Shown: positions 24,743-33,575, counted from the stretch's first letter. The stretch is 49,236 nt of DNA from Clostridiales bacterium (GCA_003537755.1 DPQS01000019.1:16936-66171); one strand, 5' to 3'. A program made the numbers and translations. Notes: generated from the sequence alone by a model not told the origin.

Positions 24743-25444
24743 TTACAAATTTTTCAGATAGTCGATTTCCGCCGCGTTAAGGTATCTGTATGTGCCGCGT
24801 TTAAGTCCGCCAAGGCGCAATTCGCCCACAGAAACGCGCTTCAGAAATTCCACTTCCTTGCCCACCGCTTCAAACATACGCTTTACCTGGTGGTTGCGCC
24901 CTTCGTGTATGGTAATCTCGACGCGCGTGTGATGTTCGTCCTTTTCCAGAATTTTCACCTTGGCAGGCGCGGTTTTTACGCCGTCAATCAGTACTCCCTT
25001 TTCAACGGTGCGGCGTTCCGCCTCGGTAAGCTGCCCCGACAAACGCGCGATGTAACTTTTGTTAACTTCGTTGCGCGGATGTGTCAAACGATTGGCAAGT
25101 TCGCCGTCGTTGGTCAGTATCAGCAAGCCCTCGGTGTCGTAGTCCAGCCTGCCGACAGGGTAAATGCGCTGTTTGATGTCGCCGACAAGATCCAGCACGG
25201 TTTTACGCCCCAATTCGTCTTTTGCCGTCGTAACGTATCCCTTGGGTTTGTGCAACATCACGTACACCGCTGTTTGTTTGTCACCAACGCGCTTGTCACG
25301 CACCGTAACGTGTGCGTTTTCGTCCACATCGCTGCCAAGCGTCGCAACTTTGTCGTTTATCTTTACAAGCCCTTCGGCAATCAGTTTGTCGCACTCGCGG
25401 CGACTGCCGACTCCGCAATCGGCAAGATACTTGTTAATACGCAT
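24743..25444 (-). CDS. rluB: rRNA pseudouridine synthase, RsuA/RluB family
   Basis: This enzyme isomerises specific uridines of rRNA to pseudouridine. The 233-residue protein has an N-terminal S4 RNA-binding domain (MRINKYLADCGVGSRRECDK) and the catalytic motif GRLDYDTEGLLILTNDG (Asp of RLDYDT at about 101). It ends with EGRNHQVKRMFEAVG and LKRGTYRYL. The ATG at 25444 has AAAGGAAG upstream. In Clostridia it is regularly found next to the scpAB/dacF/ytfJ cluster, as here. Confidence 0.95.
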   Translation of the reverse strand: MRINKYLADCGVGSRRECDKLIAEGLVKINDKVATLGSDVDENAHVTVRDKRVGDKQTAVYVMLHKPKGYVTTAKDELGRKTVLDLVGDIKQRIYPVGRLDYDTEGLLILTNDGELANRLTHPRNEVNKSYIARLSGQLTEAERRTVEKGVLIDGVKTAPAKVKILEKDEHHTRVEITIHEGRNHQVKRMFEAVGKEVEFLKRVSVGELRLGGLKRGTYRYLNAAEIDYLKNL

Positions 25445-25611
25445 AATTTCTTCCTTTGTCTGATGTGTGTCACCGTTTGGGTCCACATTGCACGCCTTGT
25501 CGGATTTCTATTACAGCCGCGTTGGGATCGATTCATAAGCGTGACGTCGAAACACCCTTCAAGCGTCAATTCCGACTGTATTCATTATCTATTTATATTA
25601 CTATGTTTTAC

Positions 25612-25652
25612 AAAAAAAAGCAAGCATTTGCCGCTTACAGGCACACGCTTGC
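25612..25652 (-). terminator. Rho-independent terminator after dacF (first copy)
   Basis: On the minus strand GCAAGCGTGTGCC pairs with GGCAAATGCTTGC, followed by eight T residues. It is about 45 nt after the dacF stop codon and ends the M50-scpAB..dacF direction of transcription ahead of rluB. Confidence 0.85.
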
Positions 25653-25695
25653 CGATTTTTCCGAGTGACAGCATTTCTTGCAGCCGCTACGGTTA

Positions 25696-26742
25696 TTATT
25701 TTATTTTTGTCAGACCAATGCAAGCAATTTCTTTGCCGTTCAGTTTTACGACAATATACTTTTGTTCGCCCGCAAGGTTAATTTCCGTTGTCAACGTTTC
25801 GCCACTACGCATGGGATAGGCAAAAGCCTGCTCGCAGCAGTAAAAGGTACGTTTGCCGTTTGCAACTGCACTTCCGCAAATCTGCCTGTTTGCAACGGCT
25901 TTTACAAGAGTATACTCGGCAAAAGCCTTGTTGCACATTGCCGCAACGTCCTCGAACATCGGTCCGCAATCAAGCACTACGGCAACCACGCCCATGCCGT
26001 TGCGAGTCGCACTGCCGACAAAACATCGCCCCGCCTTCTTGGTGTAGCCGGTTTTTACGCCGTCGGCACCGTCCAGCATGCGTAAAAGTTTGTTTTTGTT
26101 TACAAACACGCGCGTACTGCCGTCCGTTACTACGCGGTGACTTTTGCTTGCCGCAATTTCCGCAAGTACAGGCTCGTCGAGAGCGGCACGCGCAATTGTT
26201 GCAAGGTCACGCGCCGAGGTGTAATGCTCCTCGTCGTGCAGTCCGTGCGGCGTTACAAAATGCGTATCTTTGCACCCGAGCGACAAAACAAGGTCGTTTA
26301 CCTTTTGCATAAACGCCTCGACAGTGCCGCCTGTAATCAATGCCAGTTGCACGGCGCAATCGTTGCCGCTTCGCAGAAGCAACCCATACAGAAGATCACG
26401 CACGGTCAGTTTTTCCCCGGGCTGAAGGTACACCGAACTACCTTCCACGCCGCACGCTTCGGGAACAACGTTCACGACACGGTCAACATCGGGCACGTTT
26501 CTCACCACCGCAAGCGCGGTTGCGATTTTTGTAGTGCTTGCGTTTGGCAAACGTTCGTCCGGGTTCTTTTCGTAAAGCACACGTCCGCTTCGCCGTTCCA
26601 CCACGATTGCCGAGCGCGCACATGTTTCGGCTTTTTCCGCCGCGTTGACGATGTTCGGCGCGAAACAAACGGCACAAAGCACCGCGACAACCGCAACACA
26701 TACCGCCGCAAGCCGCAATTTAAGTAAAGTATGCGTCGTCAT
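25696..26742 (-). CDS. dacF: D-alanyl-D-alanine carboxypeptidase (DacF type), first copy
   Basis: This low-molecular-weight penicillin-binding protein (peptidase S11) trims the terminal D-Ala from peptidoglycan stem peptides. The 348-residue protein has a signal-anchor region (about 8-32, ending NAA). Its active-site motifs are STTK (69-72), SGN (125-127) and KTG (230-232), followed by a C-terminal PBP5-like beta domain. Location next to ytfJ and scpAB matches the sporulation-linked dacF locus of Clostridia. The ATG overlaps the ytfJ stop as ATGA. Confidence 0.93.
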   Translation of the reverse strand: MTTHTLLKLRLAAVCVAVVAVLCAVCFAPNIVNAAEKAETCARSAIVVERRSGRVLYEKNPDERLPNASTTKIATALAVVRNVPDVDRVVNVVPEACGVEGSSVYLQPGEKLTVRDLLYGLLLRSGNDCAVQLALITGGTVEAFMQKVNDLVLSLGCKDTHFVTPHGLHDEEHYTSARDLATIARAALDEPVLAEIAASKSHRVVTDGSTRVFVNKNKLLRMLDGADGVKTGYTKKAGRCFVGSATRNGMGVVAVVLDCGPMFEDVAAMCNKAFAEYTLVKAVANRQICGSAVANGKRTFYCCEQAFAYPMRSGETLTTEINLAGEQKYIVVKLNGKEIACIGLTKIK

Positions 26743-27104
26743 TGCCCTACGAAAGTCCTTGCCACGTCCACTATTTTGTCCAGCACGCTTGCGTTGTCGA
26801 TGTCCATCATGCGCACGCCGTCGCGGTCGATTACCAAAAATCCGACAGGCACCATGCTTGCGCCGCCACCCGAGCCGCCTGCAAAATTACTGTCCACCCC
26901 TGCGCGCGAAAACGCCTTTTGCGTTCCTTTGTTGCCGTACTCGCCGCCACCAGCCATAAAGGCAAATGTTATTTGCGACACGGGCACAATCGTCGTACCG
27001 TCCACGGTAACAAGCGGCTTGCCGACAATCGTATTGACCTCGGCGACCCGCTGCAGATTGGACAGTGCCGTTTCCACAATCTCATTTATCTGATTATTTT
27101 CCAT
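26739..27104 (-). CDS. ytfJ: Sporulation protein YtfJ (GerW family)
   Basis: YtfJ/GerW is a small forespore protein needed for germination responses in Bacillus. The 121-residue product shows the family pattern: IVGKPLVTVDGTTIVPVSQI (about 26-45), a glycine-rich segment FMAGGGEYG and FAGGSGGGAS, then VPVGFLVI and a hydrophobic amphipathic end. The ATG is preceded by GAGGTAAAG. It is coupled to dacF by an ATGA overlap and lies 50 bp after the DUF2953 gene, the standard order. Confidence 0.95.
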   Translation of the reverse strand: MENNQINEIVETALSNLQRVAEVNTIVGKPLVTVDGTTIVPVSQITFAFMAGGGEYGNKGTQKAFSRAGVDSNFAGGSGGGASMVPVGFLVIDRDGVRMMDIDNASVLDKIVDVARTFVGQ

Positions 27105-27153
27105 GCTTTACCTCGCAATGATTTTGATTTTTCATCCGTCGTTACACCACAAC

Positions 27154-27627
27154 TCAGCGCACGCCGAGCAAATACAACCCTACTTCGGCAAGGTTGGTAG
27201 TAACTTTCGCTATGACGTGAAAATCAGTCTTGCCGATTGTCGGCTGCACGCACACGCCGAATTTTGCATGCGTAAATGCGGCTATGTCACCGACGACAGA
27301 ACATACAACGGGCAGTACGGTTGTAGCCGTCACGCTAAGCAACCCGGGCCGCACAAGCAACCGCAACTCGTCAAGCGTAACGCACTTTGTAAGATCCACG
27401 CCGCCACTCATATCCACGTCCACAAGACGCACGCAATCGCCTATTGTGCCGGACAACACAATCATACCGCCTTGCACAGCTGCCTTTTCGACAAAGATTT
27501 TTGCAAAATACAACCGCACTTTGACCTCGGCAGTCAGTTCGGACGGACAAAATGTGGCGTAAACTCGCACCCTGATCGGCGCAAGCACCGCCAGCACTAA
27601 CAGCAAAACAATAGTCACTGCAATCAT
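27154..27627 (-). CDS. DUF2953 domain protein
   Basis: The 157-residue protein has one N-terminal transmembrane helix (about 2-20) followed by a beta-rich region with repeated VRVYATF, VKVRLYFAKIF strands, the DUF2953 pattern. No enzymatic motif is visible. Genes of this family regularly sit upstream of ytfJ in sporulating Clostridia, as here. The product is shorter than some members (often about 200 residues). Its ribosome site is weak. The assignment is by pattern and context. Confidence 0.72.
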   Translation of the reverse strand: MIAVTIVLLLVLAVLAPIRVRVYATFCPSELTAEVKVRLYFAKIFVEKAAVQGGMIVLSGTIGDCVRLVDVDMSGGVDLTKCVTLDELRLLVRPGLLSVTATTVLPVVCSVVGDIAAFTHAKFGVCVQPTIGKTDFHVIAKVTTNLAEVGLYLLGVR

Positions 27628-27708
27628 TTACACTTAGTATGCAACGGATTTTTACTTTTATTCGATGCACTTTAGTTTGAATCTTGCGGCAAAGCCGTTC
27701 CTGCCCAC

Positions 27709-27746
27709 AAAAAAAAGACCTGCATCAACTTTTATCGATACAGGTC
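27709..27746 (-). terminator. Rho-independent terminator after the InlB-repeat lipoprotein gene
   Basis: On the minus strand GACCTGTATC pairs with GATGCAGGTC (one G-T pair) around a short A-rich loop and is followed by eight T residues. It isolates the lipoprotein gene from the DUF2953-ytfJ-dacF genes. The remaining gap 27747-27899 shows no gene. Confidence 0.88.
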
Positions 27747-27899
27747 CATTTGCTTTTATAATTATTTCTTTTATAACTGTTAAAATCTTGTTAATATGTT
27801 CTCTCGTTAACATCGACGCTTTCAACCATGGTCTGTTGCATAAAAACTTCGCCGAGGCAAAACAAACGCTACTAACAAGCAAATCTGCGAAAGTCACGC

Positions 27900-29612
27900 T
27901 TAAATCTTTTTCCATACAGCGAAGTACTCTATCACAGAGCCTTCCGAACCGTTCCACGCAAGCCTTTTTCCTTCTTTGCACATCTGACCGCTTGCAAACA
28001 AACTTTCCCATTCGCTTTCGTCGGGCATGTAGTTCCAACACCAACCGACAAACTCATAACCTTCGAAAACAAAAGTACATTTCGGTAAAGTAATCGGATT
28101 TCCGGTAAACGTTTCGATGTCGGCTACGCTTCCTGTAGCATGAGCAGTACCTGGATAAAATTTTATAGTGAAATTACACGGCAACCATTTCGCCGTAAAC
28201 ACGTAATCTCCTGCAGGCAAATCGATTGTTGCCTTGTCCGCGTATTCTTGTCCGTTACATTCCCAGCAATCAAATTTGTAAACTACTCCGACAAAGCCGA
28301 GTTCGGGCAATGTAATCGTACCGGCTTCGGCATTAAATTGTTGCATTTCGCCGTCTATGTAATCTTCCATTGAAGAATCGACAACGAATCTGATGTTAAG
28401 CGTAGTACGTTCTTTCCATATTGCAACAAATTCGTATTTTCCGTTTTTTAGCTCGACCGATTGTCCGGCATTGTACCGCTCGCCATTCAATGACCAATAT
28501 TCGAATGTATATCCGCTACGGCTAAAACCGCAACTCGGCAACAGATAAGACCCTTCATTGCCGACAATTTTATTCATTTCGCCGCTGATGCCTTCCGTCT
28601 TTGTCTCACTTGTCGGAACAAAAGAAATCATTACTTTTGCAGGTTTCCAACATGCGACAAAAGTATACTCGGCGTTTTCCAGTTTGTGGTTTTCGCGTGC
28701 AGCAAAAAATTTATTTCCGCATTGCCACCCGATAAATTCATAGTTTTCAAGGACGTAATCGCAATTCACATAATCGTCAAAGGAACTATATTCTCGGTCG
28801 GGCATTTCGCCTGCAGGTATAAGCCCGTCTATTTCGCCAGGTTCAAAGGTGATTTTTACACATTTGTACATCCACTTGGCATAAAAAGTCATTTCGTCGG
28901 AGAGAGTCAGACCATCGGCAGATTCCAGCACTTCTCCGCCAACTGTCGTCGTCCAGCCTAAAAATATGTAGTCCGTTTTTTGCGGCGTATTCAAATCTAT
29001 GTATCTGTTTACGTCACCGACGTCCCAACAATAATTTGTAATCTTTTCTGCAGGATTAAAAGATCCGCCGTTGGCGTCGAAAATTACGGTTTTTCGTCCC
29101 TCGCGGTACATCGGCTTGACAGTGGCAGACAGAAAATCGCACTTTCCGACGGAATTTCCCGACGCGTCTGTCAACATTCTGCCGTCAAGGGTTTGCCATC
29201 CGTCAAATCTTTCGTTTTCCGTAAATTTTGGCTTGATATAATAATTTGCGTCGTACGTAATTGTTACGACCGTTCCGTCGTCCAAAGTAACAGGCACGTC
29301 AACACCCTTAAAGTAGGCGTAAACCGTGTAATGATTACTTTCGCTAAGCGGTTGATCAAGTAAACTATTCAACGTAAAGCGGTCGCCTTTGCCGTTTTCT
29401 TTCCAATACCACCCTTCAAAAGTATAGTTTTCTTTTGAAGGATTTGCAGGCATTTTTATTTTCGTTCCATCTGTGCCTACAGTATGCACTATTTTTCCGT
29501 CAACATTGAAATCGATATTGTAATCGAGTTCTATTTGCTGACCGCATGCAGTAAGACAAACAGTCAACGTAAACAAAAATATGCAAAGTAACGCAATCCT
29601 GAATTTATTCAT
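27900..29612 (-). CDS. Secreted lipoprotein with InlB B-type (Listeria-Bacteroides) repeats
   Basis: A lipoprotein signal peptide ends in LTAC with the lipidated Cys at 23, so the protein should be anchored to the outer face of the membrane. The 570 residues contain about seven copies of the InlB B-repeat/Flg_new pattern. Examples are YTFEGWYWKENG, RFDGWQTLDGR, YIFLGWTTTVGG, YEFIGWQCGN, YTFEYWSLNGE, YKFDCWECNGQ and YEFVGWCWN. Such beta-grasp repeats occur in surface proteins of gut Firmicutes and are thought to mediate binding; no catalytic domain is seen. The start has a GGGAGGAG ribosome site. It interrupts the conserved scpB-DUF2953 neighbourhood and has its own terminator, so it looks like a lineage-specific insertion. 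Confidence 0.9.
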   Translation of the reverse strand: MNKFRIALLCIFLFTLTVCLTACGQQIELDYNIDFNVDGKIVHTVGTDGTKIKMPANPSKENYTFEGWYWKENGKGDRFTLNSLLDQPLSESNHYTVYAYFKGVDVPVTLDDGTVVTITYDANYYIKPKFTENERFDGWQTLDGRMLTDASGNSVGKCDFLSATVKPMYREGRKTVIFDANGGSFNPAEKITNYCWDVGDVNRYIDLNTPQKTDYIFLGWTTTVGGEVLESADGLTLSDEMTFYAKWMYKCVKITFEPGEIDGLIPAGEMPDREYSSFDDYVNCDYVLENYEFIGWQCGNKFFAARENHKLENAEYTFVACWKPAKVMISFVPTSETKTEGISGEMNKIVGNEGSYLLPSCGFSRSGYTFEYWSLNGERYNAGQSVELKNGKYEFVAIWKERTTLNIRFVVDSSMEDYIDGEMQQFNAEAGTITLPELGFVGVVYKFDCWECNGQEYADKATIDLPAGDYVFTAKWLPCNFTIKFYPGTAHATGSVADIETFTGNPITLPKCTFVFEGYEFVGWCWNYMPDESEWESLFASGQMCKEGKRLAWNGSEGSVIEYFAVWKKI

Positions 29613-29711
29613 TTTCTCCTCCCGAATTTTATAGAAAAACTGGCAGTAATATTTGAGATGCAGCCCAAAAGCATTTTTTACATCACGAAATTTTTACTGC
29701 CTTAAAAGTTT

Positions 29712-30401
29712 CTACTCCACCTTCTGTACGTCCTCGCCTTGCAAAAAGTCGGGCACGGGCTCCTCTGCTGCGGTTGCCGCCGTCTGCTCCGTCGCCGCTT
29801 CGCCGTCCACCGAAGGCAACACAACTTTGTCGAACATCGGCTTTTCCACCACCGTTTGCGGTGTGTTGACCGCTTCGGACAGCGTTTGCAATTTTTCGAA
29901 CAACGTTTCGTAGTCGGGCAGGTCGCTGATTTCGCTTATGCTGAAACGCTTCAGAAAGTCGTCCGTTGTGCCGAAAAGCAACGGCTTGCCGATTGTTTCC
30001 TTGCGCCCCACAACCTGAATAAGCCCCAGGTTCATAAGCGTCTGCACGGCGTAGGTGCAGTCCTTGCTGCGGATATCCTCGATGTCAAGGCGCGTTACGG
30101 GCTGTTTGTACGCCACAATGGCAAGAGTTTCCAACATGGCGTTGGTCAGTTCCTTTTCCTTGATGGGATTAAGCACCGCTTCCACTTCCTTGGCGTTGCC
30201 GGGGTTGCTTGCAAACTGCAATTTTTTGTTGAAACGTAACAGGTTTATACCGCAGGCACTGTCGTACTTTACCAGCAGTTCGCTCACCGCTTCGTTAAAC
30301 TGCCTGTCGGTAATTTCCAATTTTTCTTTGATAAAGGACTCTTCCACTTCCTTGCCCGAAACAAACAAAATGGATTCGATTACGCTACTCAACTTGTTCA
30401 T
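29712..30401 (-). CDS. scpB: Segregation and condensation protein B (ScpB)
   Basis: ScpB is a dimeric winged-helix subunit of the SMC-ScpAB condensin. The 229-residue product shows IESILFVSGKEV at the start, the central LETLAIVAYKQPVTRLDIEDIR (in two adjoining pieces, about 92-113), and GRKETIGKPLLFGTTDDFLKRF in the second winged helix. An acidic, alanine-rich tail follows. GGAGG lies 6 nt before the ATG at 30401; the GTG at 30407 is too close to that site. It overlaps scpA by 17 nt. Confidence 0.96.
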   Translation of the reverse strand: MNKLSSVIESILFVSGKEVEESFIKEKLEITDRQFNEAVSELLVKYDSACGINLLRFNKKLQFASNPGNAKEVEAVLNPIKEKELTNAMLETLAIVAYKQPVTRLDIEDIRSKDCTYAVQTLMNLGLIQVVGRKETIGKPLLFGTTDDFLKRFSISEISDLPDYETLFEKLQTLSEAVNTPQTVVEKPMFDKVVLPSVDGEAATEQTAATAAEEPVPDFLQGEDVQKVE

Positions 30402-31224
30402 ATTCACCCTCCACGTCTACGTGAATGTCGTCGCTGCCCTCACGCTTGACGATGACGATATCTTCAAAAATGTCGCTTTGCCGAATGGTAATTATTTGCA
30501 GTTTGGTCAGTTCCAGCACGGCGATAAACGTTGTCACATACTCGTTGCGCGACGCACCGGGTTCAAACAGCTCGGCAAACTTAAATTCGTTTACCGTTTT
30601 CAGCACTTCGCGAATGAAGTTGATTTTTTGCGGAACGGAAAAACTTTCCCGCGCCATCGTGCGGCTGACTGTAGTCGATTGCTGCGACTTTACCTGCAAC
30701 TTCGCCAAAAATTTGTTAAACGCCGCAATAAAACCGTCCAGCGACAGGTTCTCTTTGATTACACTTACTTCCTTGCCGACATTTTTGTCCGGATCGCGAT
30801 AAAAGCGGTCAACGTTTTCCTGCTCTTTAAGTTCGGTAACGATTTCCTTAAACAGTTTGTATTCCTCAAGCTGACGGATAAGCACCGCTTCCGGCGTTTC
30901 CTCTTCGGGCTCGTCATCCTTAACAACGGGCGGCAACAACGCGCGCGACTTGATTTCAAGCAGGGTCGCAGCCATAGCCATGTACTCGCTGGCAAGTTCC
31001 ACGTCCAGTTCAGACACCTGATTCATATACTCAAGGAATTGTTCCGTCACCTGCGACACGAAGATGTCCTTTATTTCGATTTTGTTTTCCTTAACAAGGC
31101 TCAGAAGCAGGTCCAGCGGTCCGTCGAAGTTGCTCAGTTTAAGTTCCAGTACGTTCTGTTCCTCTTCGAAGGCATACTGCTGTTCGCTTTGCTCGCCTTG
31201 AACTTCGGTTATTTCTTCCGACAT
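30385..31224 (-). CDS. scpA: Segregation and condensation protein A (ScpA)
   Basis: ScpA is the kleisin that bridges the SMC dimer heads. The 279-residue protein has an N-terminal VLELKLSNFDGPLDLLLSLV motif, EYMAMAATLLEIKSRALLP in the middle, and a C-terminal winged helix (FIAVLELTKLQIITIRQSDIF). An acidic, glutamate-rich leader of about 25 residues precedes the conserved start. The ATG at 31224 overlaps the M50 stop by one base (TGATG), suggesting coupled translation. Confidence 0.96.
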   Translation of the reverse strand: MSEEITEVQGEQSEQQYAFEEEQNVLELKLSNFDGPLDLLLSLVKENKIEIKDIFVSQVTEQFLEYMNQVSELDVELASEYMAMAATLLEIKSRALLPPVVKDDEPEEETPEAVLIRQLEEYKLFKEIVTELKEQENVDRFYRDPDKNVGKEVSVIKENLSLDGFIAAFNKFLAKLQVKSQQSTTVSRTMARESFSVPQKINFIREVLKTVNEFKFAELFEPGASRNEYVTTFIAVLELTKLQIITIRQSDIFEDIVIVKREGSDDIHVDVEGEYEQVE

Positions 31225-31946
31225 CAGATGATCAACCTCCACATTGCAATGAAGCCGTTTTTTATCATACCGCCCCACACGTTGAAATACCAGTAAAACG
31301 GCGAATAAATTTCCAGCGCGGGCACAAGGGTGAACACCCAGTCAAGCACGATGATACCCAGCATGATATACATACTGTTACGGCGCAAAAATGTCATAAA
31401 ACCATTGCTTTCGCCGGTAAACGCCGCAATAAAGCGATATCCGTCAAGGGGATACAGCGGCAGAATGTTGAACAGCGCAAAACTGATGTTTACAGACATA
31501 AGGAACAAAAACAAATATGTCAGAAACAACGAGATGTAGTAAGCTACCGAATCCATTTCCGTGCCGGCAAACCATTTGTAGCACAGCAGGTAAAACGCCG
31601 CGCTGAAAAACGCACCGAGAAGGTTTGCAGTAATGCCTGCAATTGACACGGTAACGTCTCCGAGACGGCGATTTTGGTAATTTTGCGGATTGACGGGTAC
31701 GGGGCGGGCAAAACCGAAACCGACGGCAAGCATAAGCAACAAGCCGACGGGATCGAAGTGCACAAGAGGATTAAGCGACAAACGACCCGCGCGACGCGCC
31801 GTATCGTCACCGTTCATAAGCGCGACAATTCCGTGCGACACTTCGTGAGACACCAGTGCAACGACTATTGCCACCGCAACGGCAAGACACGCAAGCAGTG
31901 CTTCGCGGCACCAACCTAATTGTTGAATTAAATCGTAAAATATCAT
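31224..31946 (-). CDS. Site-2 protease family (M50) membrane metalloprotease
   Basis: This is a multi-pass membrane zinc protease of the short rhomboid-like M50B group, usually found beside scpAB. The 240-residue protein has HEVSH at 34-38 (HExxH), NPLVHFDPVGLLLML, the RPVPVNPQNYQNRRLGD loop, and LPLYPLDGYRF supplying the third metal ligand Asp. The substrate is unknown; the SpoIVFB-type role in sporulation belongs to a different subgroup. The ATG lies only 7 nt after a near-consensus -10 element and has no ribosome site, so the mRNA is probably leaderless. Confidence 0.92.
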   Translation of the reverse strand: MIFYDLIQQLGWCREALLACLAVAVAIVVALVSHEVSHGIVALMNGDDTARRAGRLSLNPLVHFDPVGLLLMLAVGFGFARPVPVNPQNYQNRRLGDVTVSIAGITANLLGAFFSAAFYLLCYKWFAGTEMDSVAYYISLFLTYLFLFLMSVNISFALFNILPLYPLDGYRFIAAFTGESNGFMTFLRRNSMYIMLGIIVLDWVFTLVPALEIYSPFYWYFNVWGGMIKNGFIAMWRLII

Positions 31947-31953
31947 AATTGTT

Positions 31954-31982
31954 ATTTTAACAAAAATACAAATTTATGTCAA
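31954..31982 (-). promoter_or_regulatory. SigA-type promoter for M50-scpA-scpB
   Basis: On the minus strand TTGACA (31977-31982) and TAAAAT (31954-31959) are exactly 17 bp apart. The predicted start site falls at or next to the A of the M50 ATG. Confidence 0.85.
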
Positions 31983-32216
31983 TTGTAATGCGGCAGTTTC
32001 CGTCGGTGGCACTGTTGTATTACATTAAACGCGTTTAAGAAATCAACGGACAACACACTACCATTGAAATGTTATTTTTTGGGGCGACACAGGGTCAGCC
32101 GTTAAAATCGTTGCGGATATTATCAGGGCGAACTAAATACGGCTGAAAACGCTTCGTTGGTGACGCCAAATGGAAAATTGACATCGAAACAGCAAAAGTA
32201 AAATTGTCGCAGCAAA
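31983..32216. other. Intergenic stretch, nothing recognised
   Basis: Between the M50 promoter and the dacF terminator there is no gene-like frame with a ribosome site and no member of the repeat families found elsewhere in the window. Confidence 0.4.
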
Positions 32217-32250
32217 GCAAAAACCCTCTTCGGAAAGAAGAAGGTTTTTG
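32217..32250 (-). terminator. Rho-independent terminator after the second dacF
   Basis: On the minus strand AAAAACCTTCTTC pairs with GAAGAGGGTTTTT (two G-T/mismatch positions) with the T-run forming the stem end. It lies about 120-150 nt after the stop codon of dacF. Confidence 0.7.
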
Positions 32251-32368
32251 TCCTTTTGATTGTGCGTTGCTTGTTACTTATGCAAGCAGTTCTTTGCCGC
32301 TAAGTCTTTTGGTCGGTTGCCGACGTTTAGTTTCCGTTATCGCTGCATTTACCATTCGTCTTAATTTG

Positions 32369-33517
32369 TCATTTGCCTGCGGTAATTATGTCATGCAGGT
32401 AGTCAAAGTAAGTTTTTGCCGCAATGTCGGCACTACAAACAAGGTTTACGCCGCCGATTTGCTGTCCGTCGAGGACAAGCACGGCACGTCCCACTATGTC
32501 ACCTTTGGCAAGCGGCGCAACGATGTTGTCGGGCATTTCCACTCGCACTTCGGCGAAAGTCTGTCCCTTTTTGCCAAAACATACCAATTTGCCGTCGGCT
32601 ACGATGTCCGCGTCGTTACACTTGCCGCCGACGACGGAAATTTTGCCGACGTCTGCGCCAACATCGAGATAAATCTTGTTTTCGTAGTTGGCAAACGCGT
32701 AATTGAACATGTCGGAAACTTCCTTGAAACGAGTCTTGCTGTCATCCGCGCCGACCACCACGGCAATTACGCGCATACCGTTGCGACACGCCGTTGCAGA
32801 CAAACAGTGCTTCGCTTCGCCCGTGTAACCGGTCTTTCCGCCGTCGCACCCTTGGTAGAAACGCACCAGTTTGTTGGTGTTGGTCATGCCGGTCACTCTG
32901 CCTCCGGGATGTTGAAAGTCTTCTGTCCAGATGTGCGCGCACTCGAAGTAATGCGGATGCGTAACAAGTTTACCCATCATCACGGCAACGTCTGCGGCGC
33001 AACTGAATTGGCTTACGGCAGGCAATCCCGTGCAATTGTCGAAGTGCGTGTCAGCAAGCCCCAGCGCGGTTGCTTTGTCGTTCATGCTCTTCACAAAGCC
33101 TTCGACGCTTCCGCTGATGTGCTCGGCAAGTGCAACACAACTGTCGTTTGCCGAACAGACTATTACGGATTTAACAAGATCGGCGACTTTGTACACGCCG
33201 TTTGCCTGCAAAAATACCTGCGAGCCGCCCATGCCTGCCGCGCGTTCGCTTACGCATACGTTGTCGTCAAGAGAAATTTTGCCTTCGTCAACAGCGTCGT
33301 ACACGCACAAAAGAGTCATGATTTTTGTCATGCTGGCAATGGGACGATGCTCGCGACTGTTCTTTTCAAACAGTATCTGTCCGTCCTCGCTTACAAGTAT
33401 CGCTTCCTTTGCAGTGATTGTCGGTCCGTCGTTTTCGGCGCAGGCGACGCATGTTACGCTTGCAAAAAGCGTTGCGACCAGCGTAAACAGAACGGCAAAC
33501 TTCAACAGTTTGTTCAT
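32369..33517 (-). CDS. dacF: D-alanyl-D-alanine carboxypeptidase (DacF type), second copy
   Basis: This S11-family penicillin-binding protein modifies peptidoglycan by removing terminal D-Ala. The 382-residue protein has a signal peptide (about 1-27, ending VACAEN). Its motifs are SMTK (62-65), SAN (122-124) in place of the SGN of the first copy, and KTG (228-230). A C-terminal PBP5-like beta domain and a hydrophobic/amphipathic end follow. GGAGAAAC precedes the ATG. A forespore-sigma-like promoter lies upstream, so a role in spore cortex formation is plausible, as for Bacillus dacF. Confidence 0.93.
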   Translation of the reverse strand: MNKLLKFAVLFTLVATLFASVTCVACAENDGPTITAKEAILVSEDGQILFEKNSREHRPIASMTKIMTLLCVYDAVDEGKISLDDNVCVSERAAGMGGSQVFLQANGVYKVADLVKSVIVCSANDSCVALAEHISGSVEGFVKSMNDKATALGLADTHFDNCTGLPAVSQFSCAADVAVMMGKLVTHPHYFECAHIWTEDFQHPGGRVTGMTNTNKLVRFYQGCDGGKTGYTGEAKHCLSATACRNGMRVIAVVVGADDSKTRFKEVSDMFNYAFANYENKIYLDVGADVGKISVVGGKCNDADIVADGKLVCFGKKGQTFAEVRVEMPDNIVAPLAKGDIVGRAVLVLDGQQIGGVNLVCSADIAAKTYFDYLHDIITAGK

Positions 33518-33546
33518 AAGTTTCTCCTTTGTCGGTCATTTTCTGT

Positions 33547-33575
33547 TAGTATCTGCCCCAAGCGGCGTTTTATAC
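33547..33575 (-). promoter_or_regulatory. Possible sigma-G/F-like promoter of the second dacF
   Basis: On the minus strand GTATA (33571-33575) and GATACTA (33547-33553) are 17 bp apart, close to the sigma-G pattern GNATR-N17/18-CATNNTA with one mismatch. The start would be about 20-25 nt before the ATG, leaving room for the GGAG ribosome site. Bacillus dacF is forespore-expressed. Confidence 0.42.

Noticed and set aside
25597..25612. Possible ninth copy of the palindromic element (TACTATGTTTTAC)
   Set aside because: Only one arm is present; the second arm and the following motif are absent.
27658..28044. 128-codon minus-strand frame at the end of the InlB-repeat gene
   Set aside because: It overlaps the lipoprotein gene in another frame and runs across its terminator, with no ribosome site or homology.
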